A DNA stretch of 64,000 bases from an uncultured Pelagibacteraceae bacterium (GTDB taxonomy: Bacteria; Pseudomonadota; Alphaproteobacteria; Pelagibacterales; Pelagibacteraceae): the NCBI GenBank assembly GCA_902555465.1, contig CACDSN010000002.1, positions 1 through 64,000 of the forward strand, in the 5' to 3' direction. A program made the translations under genes and the position numbers. This document shows positions 44,891 to 55,777 of the stretch, piece after piece. The notes beneath the pieces are model-generated. The model saw nothing but the letters and a program-made list of their open reading frames with translations, was not told where the DNA came from and did not search any database. Position 1 is the first letter of the stretch. Every line of letters starts with the position of its first letter.

Positions 44891-45880
44891 AGATTTAATT
44901 TTATTAATCAATTCCTCGTTAATATTTCTTGGACCTTTATCTAGCCTATTTTTATGTCTTCTTTCCCCCGGTAATCTAACATTGCCCATTGATTTCATTT
45001 TTTCAAAAAATTCATCTGCGTGTTTATCCCAATTGTCATTCGATGTTTTTTCTGGTGAAATTGCTATTATTAATTCTCCACCACTTGGTGGTCCTCCATC
45101 ATTGTTGTCTTTTAATGCGGTTTCATAACTAAAATTATCTCCTACTAAAGCTCCTGCCATCAATTCAACCATCATTGCTATAGCCGAACCTTTGTAGCCA
45201 CCGAACGGTAAAAGTACACCTCCGTCAACAATTTCTCCAGGGTCAGTCGTTTCTTTTCCTTCTTTTGTTAATCCTGTTCCAATAGGAACTTTATGACCTT
45301 CCCTTTTTGCAACTTGAACTTCGCCCATAGCCATAGATGCGGTAGCCATATCATACACTATTGGTGTCTTACCAGGTCTTGGCCAAGCAAACGAAATTGG
45401 ATTAGTTCCAAATAATGGCTTAATTGCACCTGCTGGTGCTACAGCTGGCTTGTAAGATGTACAAGCGAAAGCTACTAAACCTTCATCAGCTAATTTTTCT
45501 GTTTCAGGCCACATAGCCGCCATGTGATGAGAATTAGTAATTGCTAAGACCGCAACACCATTTTGTTTAGCAGCCTTAACAAGTTCAGGTAAACCTTTGT
45601 TAAGAACTACAGGTGCTAAGCAATTATTTCCCAAAACCTTGATAACTGACTGAGAAATTTTTTTTACTTCGGGTTGACCTTTTCCGTTTATTTTTCCACT
45701 CTTTAATCCACTCACATAAGCTGGAAGTCTAAATAAACCATGAGATAATGAACCATCTCTTTCTGCGTTTCTTATTAAATCTGACAATATAGAGGCTGTT
45801 TCATCATCACAGCCGTTTGATAATAACGTTTTTTTTGCTAAATTATAAATTTCTTCTAAAGAAAGACTTACCGTTTTCAT
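44882..45880 (-). CDS. Malate/L-lactate dehydrogenase-family (Ldh2) oxidoreductase
   Basis: This is a 332-residue NAD(P)-dependent enzyme of the Ldh_2 fold, which includes malate, ureidoglycolate, 2,3-diketogulonate and delta-1-piperideine-2-carboxylate reductases. Family segments are SHGLFRLPAYVSGLKSG, NSHHMAAMWPETEKLADEG, GTNPISFAWP and LPFGGYKGSAIAMMVEL. The substrate cannot be read from sequence. It is the last gene after valS, ilvD and manC, 4 bases beyond manC. The context near ilvD suggests amino-acid or keto-acid metabolism, but that is weak. Confidence 0.85.
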   Translation of the reverse strand: MKTVSLSLEEIYNLAKKTLLSNGCDDETASILSDLIRNAERDGSLSHGLFRLPAYVSGLKSGKINGKGQPEVKKISQSVIKVLGNNCLAPVVLNKGLPELVKAAKQNGVAVLAITNSHHMAAMWPETEKLADEGLVAFACTSYKPAVAPAGAIKPLFGTNPISFAWPRPGKTPIVYDMATASMAMGEVQVAKREGHKVPIGTGLTKEGKETTDPGEIVDGGVLLPFGGYKGSAIAMMVELMAGALVGDNFSYETALKDNNDGGPPSGGELIIAISPEKTSNDNWDKHADEFFEKMKSMGNVRLPGERRHKNRLDKGPRNINEELINKIKSLS

Positions 45881-45884
45881 AAAA

Positions 45885-47087
45885 TTATTTTACTCTTCCA
45901 TAAACATCTTGAAATCGAATTATATCTGTTTCTTTTAGAATTGGACCAGTTTGTACTTCAATAATTTTAACAGGTTTTATAAAATTATTTTGAATTCTGT
46001 GTATAGCGCCTCTAGGCACAAATACAGACTCATCAGGTTTTATGTAAAATTTTTTTTTATTGATTGTTATCATTGGTTTTCCGTGTGTTACCATCCAATG
46101 TTCAGATCTAAAATTATGTTTTTGAAGACTTATGGAGGATTTGGAATTTACAGTTAATTCTTTAACAAGAAAGTTTTTACCTTCAAATAAATTAACATAT
46201 TTACCCCATGGTCTGTAATAAACATTATTTTTTTTAAAATATTTATTCTTATTCTTTTTATAGATTTTTGAAACTTCTCTCCAACTACCTAGATCTGACC
46301 AAGGCATATTAAGTTTAATAGCATTTATATTTTTTGTTTTCTCCAAAATCGCATAATCAAAAGATTTCTCTATCGATTTAGAAAATGCACTTTTATTTAA
46401 ATAGTAGGTATTATTTTTATATTTAGATTTTTTTACAGCCATATGGCAGCTTTTAAATATTTTTGGTTGGTGCTTTTTAAAATTATTGATAATTGAGTCC
46501 TTTCTTAAGAAAAACATACCTGAGTTCCAATAGCCTTTTTGTTTAATTATTTTTTTTGCTAATATTGTTTTAGGTTTTTCAATAAATTTTATAACTTTAT
46601 CTATATTATTAATTTTTTTTGATAAAAAATACCCATATTCACTTGATGGATTATTTGGTTTAATACCGAATATAAATATATTTTTATCGTCTAATTTAGA
46701 TTTATTTTTATTAATAGATTTATTTAGTATATTTGGTTTTTCTATTAAATGATCAGCAGCTAAATAGATTAAAGCTTGTTTTGATGGTATTTCTTTAACT
46801 AATGCTGATGCCAAAATAGCGGGTGCAGTATTTTTTTTCTCAGGCTCTAAAATAATTTTATATTTTTTAATTTTATTTTTTTTTAGATATTTTCTTACTT
46901 CTTTCAGATATTTTTGATTAGTGCTGATTATAGGATGATCAAAAATTGGATTTTTTATCCTTTCAAGTGTTTTGCTTATAAGGTTCCAACCTCCAAAATC
47001 TATAAATTGTTTTGCTTGATGTTTTTTTTGGCCTGGCCAAAGTCTTGTTCCTGCTCCTCCGCAAAGGACTATAGGTCTAATTTTCAT
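45885..47087 (-). CDS. manC: Mannose-1-phosphate guanylyltransferase (ManC-like)
   Basis: It forms GDP-mannose for surface glycans. The 400-residue protein has the pyrophosphorylase signature LCGGAGTRLWP (8-18), with VIKFIEKP and YWNSGMFFLR in the nucleotidyl-transferase domain. A C-terminal cupin (about 290-395; RPWGKYV, HNFRSEHWMV) resembles the mannose-6-phosphate isomerase half of bifunctional enzymes. The ATG overlaps the ilvD stop (TAATG). The glycosyltransferases near the left end of the window are possible users of GDP-mannose. Confidence 0.9.
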   Translation of the reverse strand: MKIRPIVLCGGAGTRLWPGQKKHQAKQFIDFGGWNLISKTLERIKNPIFDHPIISTNQKYLKEVRKYLKKNKIKKYKIILEPEKKNTAPAILASALVKEIPSKQALIYLAADHLIEKPNILNKSINKNKSKLDDKNIFIFGIKPNNPSSEYGYFLSKKINNIDKVIKFIEKPKTILAKKIIKQKGYWNSGMFFLRKDSIINNFKKHQPKIFKSCHMAVKKSKYKNNTYYLNKSAFSKSIEKSFDYAILEKTKNINAIKLNMPWSDLGSWREVSKIYKKNKNKYFKKNNVYYRPWGKYVNLFEGKNFLVKELTVNSKSSISLQKHNFRSEHWMVTHGKPMITINKKKFYIKPDESVFVPRGAIHRIQNNFIKPVKIIEVQTGPILKETDIIRFQDVYGRVK

Positions 47088-48805
47088 TAAATATCTGCGT
47101 ATACTTTAACTTCATTTTTACCACCAGGATGAGTAGGAGCTCCAAGATAAGCTGGTCCTACTGTTTGTGCGTATTTCCAAAGTGTTCCGTTCCCAAAATT
47201 TATTTTTTTTGGTTTCCATTTTTTCTTTCGAGCTACTAATTGCTTCTTTGACAAACGTACGTTTATTGTGCCTTTTTTTGCATCAATATCAATAATATCT
47301 CCATTACGCAGAAGGGCAATTGGTCCTCCTAAAGATGCTTCTGGACCAACATGTCCAATACAAAACCCTCTTGTTGCTCCTGAAAATCGTCCATCAGTTA
47401 TTAATGCTACTTTCTCGCCTTTCCCTTGACCATAGATTGCACCAGTAGTTTGCAACATTTCCCGCATACCTGGACCACCTCTTGGACCCTCGTATCTTAT
47501 AATAATAATATCTCCATCCTTATATTTTTTATTTTTGACGGCTTTATATGCAGACTCTTCATTATCAAAACATCTAGCTCTTCCTGTAAATTGTAATTTT
47601 TTTAGACCAGCTATTTTTACTATTCCACCTTCTGGTGCTAAATTACCTTTTAATCCAACAACACCTCCATCAGGCGATAATGGATTGTTATATTTTCTCA
47701 TAACTTTTTGATTTGTATTAAACTTAATATTTTTTAAATTTTCTCTTATAGTCTTGCCTGTAACTGTTAAACAATCTCCATGAATGTAGCCACCATCAAA
47801 TAAAGTTTTAAGAAGCATTGGTACGCCTCCAGCTTTCCACATATCTTTTGCAACATATTTACCACCAGGTTTTAAATCTGCTAAATAAGGAGTCTTTTTA
47901 AAAATTTTTGCAACATCCATAAGATCAAACTTTATTCCTATTTCGTTTGCGATTGCTGGTAAATGTAATGCTGCATTTGTTGACCCCCCTGTGGCTGCAA
48001 CTATTGTGGCTGCATTTTCTAATGCTTTTCTGGTTACAATATCTCTTGGTCTAATATTTTTAGATAATAAATTCATGACTGCTCTACCACTATCTAATGC
48101 ATATTTATCTCTTTTAATATATGGTGCAGGTGTTCCTGCAGAAAATGGTAATGCTAATCCTATAGCTTCAGATACACATGCCATTGTATTTGCTGTAAAT
48201 TGTCCTCCACATGCACCTGCGCTAGGACAAGCTTTTAATTCAAGCTTTCTTAAAGCATGAGCAGTCATTTTACCTGATGAATATTTTCCAACACCTTCAA
48301 ATACATCAACAACTGTCACATCCTTTCCATTAAATCTACCGGGTAGTATTGATCCACCATAAATAAAAACGCTTGGAACATTTAATCTAACCATTGCCAT
48401 CATTAAACCAGGTAAGGATTTATCACATCCAGCAAGACCAACTAGTGCATCATAACAATGCCCTCTAACTGTTAATTCAGTTGAGTCAGCTATAACATCT
48501 CTGGAAATTAATGAGGATTTCATGCCTTCATGACCCATAGCAATACCATCTGTTACAGTAATGGTACAAAATTCCCTAGGCGTTCCTCCTCTTTGATAAA
48601 CACCTTTTTTAACAGATTGTGCTTGTCTCATCAAAGCTATGTTGCATGGAGCTGCCTCATTCCATGTTGAAACTACACCAACGAAAGGCTTAGCAACATC
48701 CTTTTCTGTAAGTTTCATTGCATAATAAAATGATCTTTGTGGTGCTTTATCTGGTCCTAAAGTTGTGTGCCTGCTAGGTAATTTTCTTTTATTAAATTTT
48801 TCCAT
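47087..48805 (-). CDS. ilvD: Dihydroxy-acid dehydratase
   Basis: This is the third step of isoleucine and valine synthesis, with 572 residues. Fe-S ligands are in [11 protein letters not shown] and [17 protein letters not shown]. The C-terminal [19 protein letters not shown] is diagnostic. The length matches the family. It overlaps valS upstream and manC downstream by one base each. Pairing a valine-synthesis gene with valyl-tRNA synthetase is a functional link. Confidence 0.97.
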   Translation of the reverse strand: MEKFNKRKLPSRHTTLGPDKAPQRSFYYAMKLTEKDVAKPFVGVVSTWNEAAPCNIALMRQAQSVKKGVYQRGGTPREFCTITVTDGIAMGHEGMKSSLISRDVIADSTELTVRGHCYDALVGLAGCDKSLPGLMMAMVRLNVPSVFIYGGSILPGRFNGKDVTVVDVFEGVGKYSSGKMTAHALRKLELKACPSAGACGGQFTANTMACVSEAIGLALPFSAGTPAPYIKRDKYALDSGRAVMNLLSKNIRPRDIVTRKALENAATIVAATGGSTNAALHLPAIANEIGIKFDLMDVAKIFKKTPYLADLKPGGKYVAKDMWKAGGVPMLLKTLFDGGYIHGDCLTVTGKTIRENLKNIKFNTNQKVMRKYNNPLSPDGGVVGLKGNLAPEGGIVKIAGLKKLQFTGRARCFDNEESAYKAVKNKKYKDGDIIIIRYEGPRGGPGMREMLQTTGAIYGQGKGEKVALITDGRFSGATRGFCIGHVGPEASLGGPIALLRNGDIIDIDAKKGTINVRLSKKQLVARKKKWKPKKINFGNGTLWKYAQTVGPAYLGAPTHPGGKNEVKVYADI

Positions 48806-51432
48806 TATAAATTTTCTAAGGTTAGTTGTATTTTTTTAACATCTTTTTCTAAATTATTAAAGTTAGTTTTTTCCTGATCTATTAGCTTAGCTGGTGCCCT
48901 TTCTACAAAGTTTTTGTTAGCTAATCTTTGATTTATATTAACCATTTCTTTATTTAATTTATCTAGTTTTTTTTGGAGCGTATCTTTCACTCTTTTTAAA
49001 TCAATATCTTCATCAAAATAAATTTTAAATAGTTCACCATCCAATATTAATGAAGCTGATGATTTATTAAGGTCATTTAAAGTTAAATTTTTAATTCTTC
49101 CTAATTTCATTAAAATTGTTTTATTTTTATCAAAAAAACTTTGTATTTCATTGTTGGTTTTCTCTAAAGAAACTTCGATTAGTGAGCCGGGTGGTACACC
49201 AAGCTCATTTTTGAATGATCTGATTGATGTAATAAAATCTATAATTTTATTAACTTCTATATGTGATTCATCGGTTTTTCCTTTTTCATGGGACCAGTTT
49301 GCGAACATTAAAAAATCTTTGCTATTTTTATCTAGTTTATTTTTGAGCCAAACTTCCTCGGTAATAAATGGTATAAAAGGATGTAATAAGATCAGTATTT
49401 CTCTAAAAATATAAGATGATACTATTCTTGTTTCCTCTTTAGAAGATTGATTTTCTGAATAATATATAGTTTTAGATAGTTCTAAATACCAATCACAAAA
49501 AGAATGCCATACGAACTGGTATACATTTTTTGCAGCTACATCAAATCTATAATTGTTGATATTTTTTTGAATGTTTTCGCTAACAATTAAAAATTCAGTA
49601 ATTATCCATTTATTTATATTGTTATTAATATTTTTAGGTTTCTTTATCTCAGAAAAATCACAATTATTTTGAATAAGAAAATTATTAGCATTCCATATTT
49701 TATTTAAAAAATTTCGATTACCTTTAACCCTATCCTCTGAAAGTTTAACGTCACGCCCCGGAGATGCCATCGATAGAAGAGTAAATCTTAGTGCATCAGC
49801 ACTGTATTTTTCTATCAATTCAAGTGGATCAATTACATTGCCTTTAGATTTAGACATTTTTTGTCCCTTCTCATCTCTTACCAAAGCATGTACATAAATA
49901 TCTTTAAAAGGTTCTTTATTTAAAAATTCCATTCCAAGCATCATCATTCTTGCTACCCAGAAAAATATTATGTCAAAACCAGTAACTAAAACCGAAGTTG
50001 GATAGAAACGGTCTAAATAATCATTTTTTTTTGGCCAACCTAATGTAGCAAAAGGCCATAAACCAGATGAGAACCATGTGTCTAGAACATCTTCATCTCT
50101 TTTTAGTTCAACTTTTTTTTTATAAAAATCTTTTGCTTTTTGTTTTGCTACATCCTCATCTTCTTCAACAAAAACTTTACCATCAGGACCATACCAAGCA
50201 GGTATCTGATGACCCCACCATAATTGTCTAGAAACACACCATGGTTCAATATTGTCCATCCATTGAAAATATGTTTTTGACCAATTCTCTGGGAAAAATT
50301 TTGTTTTTTTGTTTTCAACTATTTCTTTAGCTTTAATTGATAATTTTTTAGCATCCGCGAACCATTGTTCTGTCAAATAAGGTTCAATGATTGAATTAGA
50401 TCTATCACCATATGGAACCTTATTTTTTATATTCTCTTCTTTTACAAAATAATCTTTTTCTGTTAATAATTTGATTAATGTTTTTCGTGCCTCAAATCTA
50501 TCTAATCCATAAAATTGTTTAGGCGCTTTATCGTTAATTTTACCGTCTTTGGTTAATACATTTATTATCTCTAATTTATTTCTTTGACCTACTTCATAAT
50601 CATTAAAATCATGTGCTGGTGTAATTTTAACTGCACCAGTACCTTGTTCTGGATCTGCATATTCATCTTCTATAATTTTAATTTTTCTCTCTACAATCGG
50701 TATTATTGCATTTTTACCAACTATCTTTTTATATCTATCATCCGATGGATTAACAGCTATTGCGGTATCACCTAACATTGTTTCGGGTCTCGTAGTCGCA
50801 ATAGTGATAAATTCTTTTGTATTTTCAATTTGATATTTAATATAGTAAAGTTTTGAATTTACTTCTCTTTGATCAACTTCTAAATCTGATATTGCTGTCT
50901 TTAAAACTGTATCCCAATTAACAAGTTTCTTTGATTTAAAAATTAAACCTTTTTTATATAAATCAACAAAAACCTTTCTTACTGATGCAGAGAGATTTTC
51001 ATCCATTGTGAAAGCATTTCTAGACCAATCACAAGAACACCCTAATTTTTTAAGCTGATTGATAATTATATCACCATATTGATTTTTCCATTCCCACACT
51101 TTTTTTACGAATTTTTCTCTTCCAATTTCATCTTTTTTAATACCTTCTTTTTCTATTTTTCTCTCAACAAGTGCTTGTGTTGCTATTCCAGCATGATCTG
51201 TACCTGGCTGCCATAAAGTTTCAAAGTTATTCATTCTATGAAATCTTATTAATAAATCTTGAATTGAATTATTCAAAGCATGGCCCATATGCAGACTACC
51301 AGTTACATTAGGAGGAGGTATTACAATAGAAAATTTTTTTATGTTTTTTTTTGGTTTAAATAAGTTGTTATTTTCCCAATAAGAATAAATCTTATTTTCT
51401 ACTTCTGTATGAATATATTTATCAGAACTCAT
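48805..51432 (-). CDS. valS: Valyl-tRNA synthetase
   Basis: This is a class I synthetase of 875 residues. HMGHALNN (about 47-54) and KMSKSKGN near 520 form the ATP site. The CP1 editing domain includes [22 protein letters not shown]-terminal coiled coil (about 810-875) contacts tRNA. It is the first gene of a coupled run with ilvD, manC and the ldh2-type gene; 117 bases separate it from divergent tRNA-Cys. Confidence 0.97.
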   Translation of the reverse strand: MSSDKYIHTEVENKIYSYWENNNLFKPKKNIKKFSIVIPPPNVTGSLHMGHALNNSIQDLLIRFHRMNNFETLWQPGTDHAGIATQALVERKIEKEGIKKDEIGREKFVKKVWEWKNQYGDIIINQLKKLGCSCDWSRNAFTMDENLSASVRKVFVDLYKKGLIFKSKKLVNWDTVLKTAISDLEVDQREVNSKLYYIKYQIENTKEFITIATTRPETMLGDTAIAVNPSDDRYKKIVGKNAIIPIVERKIKIIEDEYADPEQGTGAVKITPAHDFNDYEVGQRNKLEIINVLTKDGKINDKAPKQFYGLDRFEARKTLIKLLTEKDYFVKEENIKNKVPYGDRSNSIIEPYLTEQWFADAKKLSIKAKEIVENKKTKFFPENWSKTYFQWMDNIEPWCVSRQLWWGHQIPAWYGPDGKVFVEEDEDVAKQKAKDFYKKKVELKRDEDVLDTWFSSGLWPFATLGWPKKNDYLDRFYPTSVLVTGFDIIFFWVARMMMLGMEFLNKEPFKDIYVHALVRDEKGQKMSKSKGNVIDPLELIEKYSADALRFTLLSMASPGRDVKLSEDRVKGNRNFLNKIWNANNFLIQNNCDFSEIKKPKNINNNINKWIITEFLIVSENIQKNINNYRFDVAAKNVYQFVWHSFCDWYLELSKTIYYSENQSSKEETRIVSSYIFREILILLHPFIPFITEEVWLKNKLDKNSKDFLMFANWSHEKGKTDESHIEVNKIIDFITSIRSFKNELGVPPGSLIEVSLEKTNNEIQSFFDKNKTILMKLGRIKNLTLNDLNKSSASLILDGELFKIYFDEDIDLKRVKDTLQKKLDKLNKEMVNINQRLANKNFVERAPAKLIDQEKTNFNNLEKDVKKIQLTLENL

Positions 51433-51549
51433 TGATTATTGTTTTATAAATTAATCAAATTTAATAAACAATATCGAATTTGAATATTTAAATTATAGAC
51501 TAATTTACAAAATCAACTATATAAGATGATCAATAGACCCTTCAAAAAC
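51433..51549. other. AT-rich intergenic region between valS and tRNA-Cys
   Basis: This short divergent spacer must hold promoters for valS and tRNA-Cys. A TATAAG (51520-51525) could be a -10 for the tRNA, but no good -35 stands at the right spacing. No hairpin or frame was found. Confidence 0.4.
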
Positions 51550-51623
51550 GGCAACGTGGCGGAATGGTTACGCAGAGGATTGCAAATCCTTGTACCCCGG
51601 TTCGATTCCGGGCGTTGCCTCCA
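51550..51623 (+). tRNA. tRNA-Cys (anticodon GCA)
   Basis: The acceptor GGCAACG pairs with CGTTGCC, with discriminator T (usual for cysteine tRNA) and encoded CCA. The anticodon loop TTGCAAA gives GCA. The D and T arms are canonical. Confidence 0.97.
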
Positions 51624-51743
51624 AAACATAGATTTCTAAATTTCTAATAAAAAACGTAACTATTATATAAGTGAAGTTTACTGACTTGTGTTTAAGAATT
51701 TTAATAAAATAAATTCACAATTTCGATTTACAGTTCAGCTTGT

Positions 51744-51773
51744 ATGTTATAAAAGCTTTTGATTTTATAACAT
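51744..51773. repeat. Perfect inverted repeat abutting tRNA-Asn
   Basis: Arms 51744-51754 and 51763-51773 (ATGTTATAAAA and TTTTATAACAT) are exact reverse complements around an 8-base loop. The right arm ends at the base before the tRNA. It could fold in the pre-tRNA 5' leader or act as a DNA operator. The rest of the 150-base spacer after tRNA-Cys shows nothing recognisable. Confidence 0.6.
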
Positions 51774-51849
51774 TCCTCGGTAGCTCAGTTGGTAGAGCAG
51801 TTGACTGTTAATCAATTGGTCGCAGGTTCGAGTCCTGCCCGAGGAGCCA
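51774..51849 (+). tRNA. tRNA-Asn (anticodon GTT)
   Basis: The acceptor TCCTCGG pairs with CCGAGGA, with discriminator G and encoded CCA. The anticodon loop CTGTTAA gives GTT. The convergent XRE regulator gene ends 4 bases away. Confidence 0.97.
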
Positions 51850-51853
51850 ATAA

Positions 51854-52222
51854 TTATCCAACCTTAGATATCTGTGAACTAATATTCAAATTTTTAGAAA
51901 ATTTAATTTTTTGATCCTCAGTTAATTCAGAGTATAGTTTAACTAAAAAATTATAATTCACATTCATATGTCCTTCTTTTGATTTTTCTATATTTATTAA
52001 ATATTCAGAAAAATCTTCAAAAAAATAGTTAATAGGTACTTTTAAATAATTTGATAATTGTAGCAATCTTAATGAGCTCACTCCATTAGTCCCTTTTTCA
52101 TATTTTTGAATTTGTTGAAATGTAACATTAATTGCTTTTGCAACTTTTGTTTGTGTTAAACCTAAAGCTAATCTTCTTAACTTAAGTTTGTTTCCTAGAT
52201 GTTTGTTAAAATTTTCTTCCAT
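51854..52222 (-). CDS. XRE-family helix-turn-helix regulator
   Basis: This is a 122-residue protein read from the ATG at 52222 (an upstream TTG would add five residues). An N-terminal helix-turn-helix of the Cro/CI type (about 12-66) contains LGLTQTKVAKAINVTFQQIQ and KYEKGTNGVSS. The C-terminal helical part (about 70-122) has FEDFSEYL and NFLVKLYSEL, probably for dimerisation. It resembles single-domain XRE regulators common in alphaproteobacteria. Targets are unknown; nearby palindromes (51744-51773, 56835-56873) are candidates by position only. Confidence 0.85.
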   Translation of the reverse strand: MEENFNKHLGNKLKLRRLALGLTQTKVAKAINVTFQQIQKYEKGTNGVSSLRLLQLSNYLKVPINYFFEDFSEYLINIEKSKEGHMNVNYNFLVKLYSELTEDQKIKFSKNLNISSQISKVG

Positions 52223-52377
52223 TCCTTGACCCCTCAATTAATTTCCGCAAGTGTTAGTTAAGATTATTTAGAGATTTAATGCAAGATATAAAATTTTTAA
52301 TTTTAAAGGATTTCTTGAGATTTGAGAAAGCTGTCAAGCACTAATTTATGACATTTATGCATTGCAGTTTAGAATAT

Positions 52378-53112
52378 TTATAAAATTTGACTTAAGAATA
52401 ATTTTGTACGGTCGCTCTTCGGGTTTGCAAAAAACTCTTTTGTTTCTGCTCTTTCAACAATCATCCCTTCATCCATGAAAATTACCTCATCAGCCACTTC
52501 TTTTGCAAAGCCCATTTCATGTGTAACTACTATCATTGTCATTCCAGCTTTAGCTAAATTTACCATTGCGTCTAGTACTTCTTTTATCATTTCTGGGTCT
52601 AAAGCAGATGTTGGTTCGTCAAAAAGCATTATTTTTGGCTCCATACATAAAGCTCTTGCAATTGCACATCTTTGTTGCTGTCCTCCTGAAAGTTGTCCTG
52701 GATATTTAAACGCTTGATCAGAAATTTGTACTTTTTCTAAGTGTTGCATTGCTAATTCTTCAGCATCTTTCTTTGGCATTTGTTTCACCCAAATAGGTGC
52801 AAGTGTACAATTATCTAATATTGATAAGTGAGGAAATAAATTGAATTGTTGAAATACCATTCCAACTTCAGCACGAATTTGCTCTATATTTTTAGTATTT
52901 TCACTTAATTCATTTCCATCAACTACTATTTGACCTTCTTGATGCTCCTCTAATCGATTTATACATCTAATTAATGTTGATTTACCTGAGCCAGATGGAC
53001 CGCAAACAACAATTTTCTTATTTTTTTCTACTTCTAAATTTATATTTTTTAAAACCTGGAAATCCCCAAACCATTTGTTTACATCTTTAATTTGAATAAT
53101 TGGATTAGACAT
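52378..53112 (-). CDS. aapP: General L-amino-acid ABC transporter, ATP-binding subunit
   Basis: This is a 244-residue ABC ATPase of the polar amino-acid (AapP/YhdZ/GlnQ) group. It has Walker [10 protein letters not shown] (38-46), a Q-loop, the signature LSGGQQQR near 145, and Walker [13 protein letters not shown]. It drives import through AapQ and AapM. It is the last gene of the aapJQMP set, 5 bases after aapM. No strong terminator is visible in the 150 bases beyond it. Confidence 0.95.
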   Translation of the reverse strand: MSNPIIQIKDVNKWFGDFQVLKNINLEVEKNKKIVVCGPSGSGKSTLIRCINRLEEHQEGQIVVDGNELSENTKNIEQIRAEVGMVFQQFNLFPHLSILDNCTLAPIWVKQMPKKDAEELAMQHLEKVQISDQAFKYPGQLSGGQQQRCAIARALCMEPKIMLFDEPTSALDPEMIKEVLDAMVNLAKAGMTMIVVTHEMGFAKEVADEVIFMDEGMIVERAETKEFFANPKSDRTKLFLSQIL

Positions 53113-53117
53113 TTTAT

Positions 53118-54551
53118 TTATCTCTCAGTTTTATATTTAATTTCTAAATTATAGCTATATTTACTCATTGCATAACAAATTATCCAGAAAATAATTGCTG
53201 CAAAGACATAGCCTTCCATTGCAAAACCCAACCATTCAGGGTTTGTTTTAGCCAAATTAAGCATTCCAACTATTTCAAGTAACCCTACAACAAAAATTAA
53301 TGGGGTATCTTTTACTAATGCTAAAAAAGTATTAGCAATTCCAGGAATTACTAATTTTAAAGCTTGAGGTAATATTACAAAAATATGCATTTTCCAATAA
53401 CCCATTCCTAATGATTTTGCAGCATCATATTGGCCCCTTGGTAATGCCTGCAAACCTCCTCTTATAACTTCTGCAACATAGGCCGCTTCAAATAAAGAAA
53501 TTGCAATTATACATCTTACAAGTTTATCTACATATACATCTTGAGGGAGAAACATTGGAAACATTACAGAGGACATAAATAAAACTGTTATTAGAGGAAC
53601 CCCTCGCCAAAATTCTATAAAACCAATGCAAATATATCTTATTAATGGAAAATCAGATCTTCTTCCTAAAGCTAAAGCCATACCTATCGGAAAACAAAAT
53701 ATCAAACAAAAGAATGATATTATAAAAGTTAATGATAAGCCGCCCCATGCACCAGTTTCTACCCATACAAGTCCTTCAATCATTCCAAGCTCAATATATT
53801 CTTCAAAGAAAAATACATATTTAAGTAGAATGTATAAGGTTATAGGGACTATTAAAAAGTAATATAACTTAAATTTATTAGGAATTAAAAACCCTAAAAT
53901 TATTGATACTGCCGCAGCTATAATCCCATAAGAAAAATCAAAAAATATTCTGCCACCTGAAATAAAAAAGTAAATAAATAGGAACGAAATAAAAGGGTAA
54001 ATTACAACATAATATAATGTTAAATATTTTTTATACTTTTCTGTTGCAAAAAAACCGACAAGTCCTAAAGCAGTTAATGATATAAAAGATAAATTTATTC
54101 TCCATTGTTCTGCATTTGGATACATTCCATACACAAACCTTCTTAACCAGATTTTAATATATGTCCAGCATGCTCCAGTACCAGTGCAGGCTTCCTTTGA
54201 ATCACCTACTATAGTTGCATCGATAATAAACCAATTTAGAAATGTAGGTAATGATTTTATAATTGTGAAAATAATTAATAAAGTAAGTATAGCATTAAAG
54301 TTATTTGTATTTATATTTTTATTAATTATATCAAGATTTTTAATACCTGAATGTTCAACTCTAATAAAATAAAGACCTACAAAACCAATAACTAAAGGTA
54401 AAATAAAGCTTAAAAAGCCTGGTAAAAAAGAAGTAACATTTATTAAGAAAAATGAATTTAAAAAAACATCAAAAATTGATAAAAAAATTAAAAATACACC
54501 TAAGTAATAGTAATTATTAAAGTTATCTTTATTAATATTAACAAGTTTCAT
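53118..54551 (-). CDS. aapM: General L-amino-acid ABC transporter permease AapM
   Basis: This 477-residue inner-membrane permease of the YhdY/AapM type has an extended N-terminal half with extra helices. The ABC permease domain follows, with the EAA loop visible as [22 protein letters not shown]. It forms the channel with AapQ. The two permease genes are separated by one base, and aapP follows after 5 bases. Confidence 0.93.
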   Translation of the reverse strand: MKLVNINKDNFNNYYYLGVFLIFLSIFDVFLNSFFLINVTSFLPGFLSFILPLVIGFVGLYFIRVEHSGIKNLDIINKNINTNNFNAILTLLIIFTIIKSLPTFLNWFIIDATIVGDSKEACTGTGACWTYIKIWLRRFVYGMYPNAEQWRINLSFISLTALGLVGFFATEKYKKYLTLYYVVIYPFISFLFIYFFISGGRIFFDFSYGIIAAAVSIILGFLIPNKFKLYYFLIVPITLYILLKYVFFFEEYIELGMIEGLVWVETGAWGGLSLTFIISFFCLIFCFPIGMALALGRRSDFPLIRYICIGFIEFWRGVPLITVLFMSSVMFPMFLPQDVYVDKLVRCIIAISLFEAAYVAEVIRGGLQALPRGQYDAAKSLGMGYWKMHIFVILPQALKLVIPGIANTFLALVKDTPLIFVVGLLEIVGMLNLAKTNPEWLGFAMEGYVFAAIIFWIICYAMSKYSYNLEIKYKTER

Positions 54552-54552
54552 T

Positions 54553-55704
54553 TTATTTCTCTTTAATTGCTATTTTTTTATTATACCAGTTCATCAAAAT
54601 TGAAATCGATACACTTAATGTCAAATAAGTTAACATTGTTATTGATACGATTTCTATCGCTCTACCTGTTTGCATTAAAGCAGTTCCAGCAAAAACCAAA
54701 ACTAGATCTGGGTAAGCTATTGCTGCTGCTAATGAGGAATTTTTTGTCAAATTTAAATATTGGTTAGTTGTTGGAGGTATAATTATTCTTAACGCTTGAG
54801 GCATAATTACTAATTTTAAAACCTGATTGGGTGTTAATCCTATGGACGCTGCAGCTTCTTTTTGGCCCTTGCTTACACCTTGAATACCTGCCCTAACACA
54901 CTCTGCTATAAACGTAGCTGTATATAAAGCAAGCGCTAAGGTTAAAGCTATTAATTCTGGGGGTAAACCAAGACCTCCATTAAATCTAAATGATGTTTTA
55001 GCCAACTGAACTAATTCAGGTATTTCAAAACTTAACGTTACACCTCCGATTATAAAACTTATCATAGGCAAGCCAACAATTAATCCTAATGAAATATATA
55101 AAACAGGTATATGTTTTCCTTCATTTTCTCTCAATTTTTTTGAATAAGATCTAATAAAAATTATTGCAATTATTGCAGCAAGTAATGAATACATAAAAAT
55201 ATCTAAATTATTCCATACAAAGGCTGGAATAAATAATCCTTTAATCGTTAAAAATATTACCCCAAATATTGGTTCAGCATCTTCTGGAAGGGGTAGCGCT
55301 CTTAAAGCTGCAAAGTACCAAAAAAATATTTGTAATAACAAAGGTATATTTCTAAAAAATTCTACATAATATGCCGCTGCTCTATTAATTAATAAATTTG
55401 AAGATAATCTTGCGATACCAACAACTACACCTATTATAGTTGCAAAAATTATACCTATAACTGAAACTAAAATAGTATTTAACAAACCAACTAAATAAGC
55501 TCTAAAATAAGAATGAGATCCATCATATTCAATTAACGAAAATTGAACATCAAAAGAGGACTCTTGGGAGAGAAATCCGTATCCAAAGGAAATTCCTCTG
55601 TTCTCCATATTTAATTGTGCATTGTAACTAAAGAAACCAAATATCAATGCTACAAAGGCTAGGGTTAGTACCTGAGGAATAATTTTTTTGAATTTGGCGT
55701 TCAC
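54553..55704 (-). CDS. aapQ: General L-amino-acid ABC transporter permease AapQ
   Basis: This 383-residue permease of the YhdX/AapQ type has the signature N terminus (SFDVQFSLIEYDGSHSYFRA region) and the EAA loop ECVRAGIQGVSKGQKEAAAS near 275. The start is GTG at 55704 with no clear Shine-Dalgarno. A strong intrinsic terminator separates it from aapJ, so it is likely made at a lower level than the binding protein. Confidence 0.93.
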   Translation of the reverse strand: MNAKFKKIIPQVLTLAFVALIFGFFSYNAQLNMENRGISFGYGFLSQESSFDVQFSLIEYDGSHSYFRAYLVGLLNTILVSVIGIIFATIIGVVVGIARLSSNLLINRAAAYYVEFFRNIPLLLQIFFWYFAALRALPLPEDAEPIFGVIFLTIKGLFIPAFVWNNLDIFMYSLLAAIIAIIFIRSYSKKLRENEGKHIPVLYISLGLIVGLPMISFIIGGVTLSFEIPELVQLAKTSFRFNGGLGLPPELIALTLALALYTATFIAECVRAGIQGVSKGQKEAAASIGLTPNQVLKLVIMPQALRIIIPPTTNQYLNLTKNSSLAAAIAYPDLVLVFAGTALMQTGRAIEIVSITMLTYLTLSVSISILMNWYNKKIAIKEK

Positions 55705-55724
55705 AATGGCTTTATAAATCTTTT

Positions 55725-55758
55725 AAAAAAAAAGGGCTAGAAGAATCTAGCCCTTTTT
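55725..55758 (-). terminator. Intrinsic terminator between aapJ and aapQ
   Basis: On the minus strand GGGCTAGA pairs perfectly with TCTAGCCC (55746-55753 and 55734-55741 on the plus strand) across a 4-base loop and is followed by nine T. It stands 20 bases after the aapJ stop and 21 before the aapQ GTG. It probably lets most transcripts end after aapJ and a minority continue into aapQMP. Confidence 0.85.
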
Positions 55759-55777
55759 AATCTATTTTTTTAAGCAA

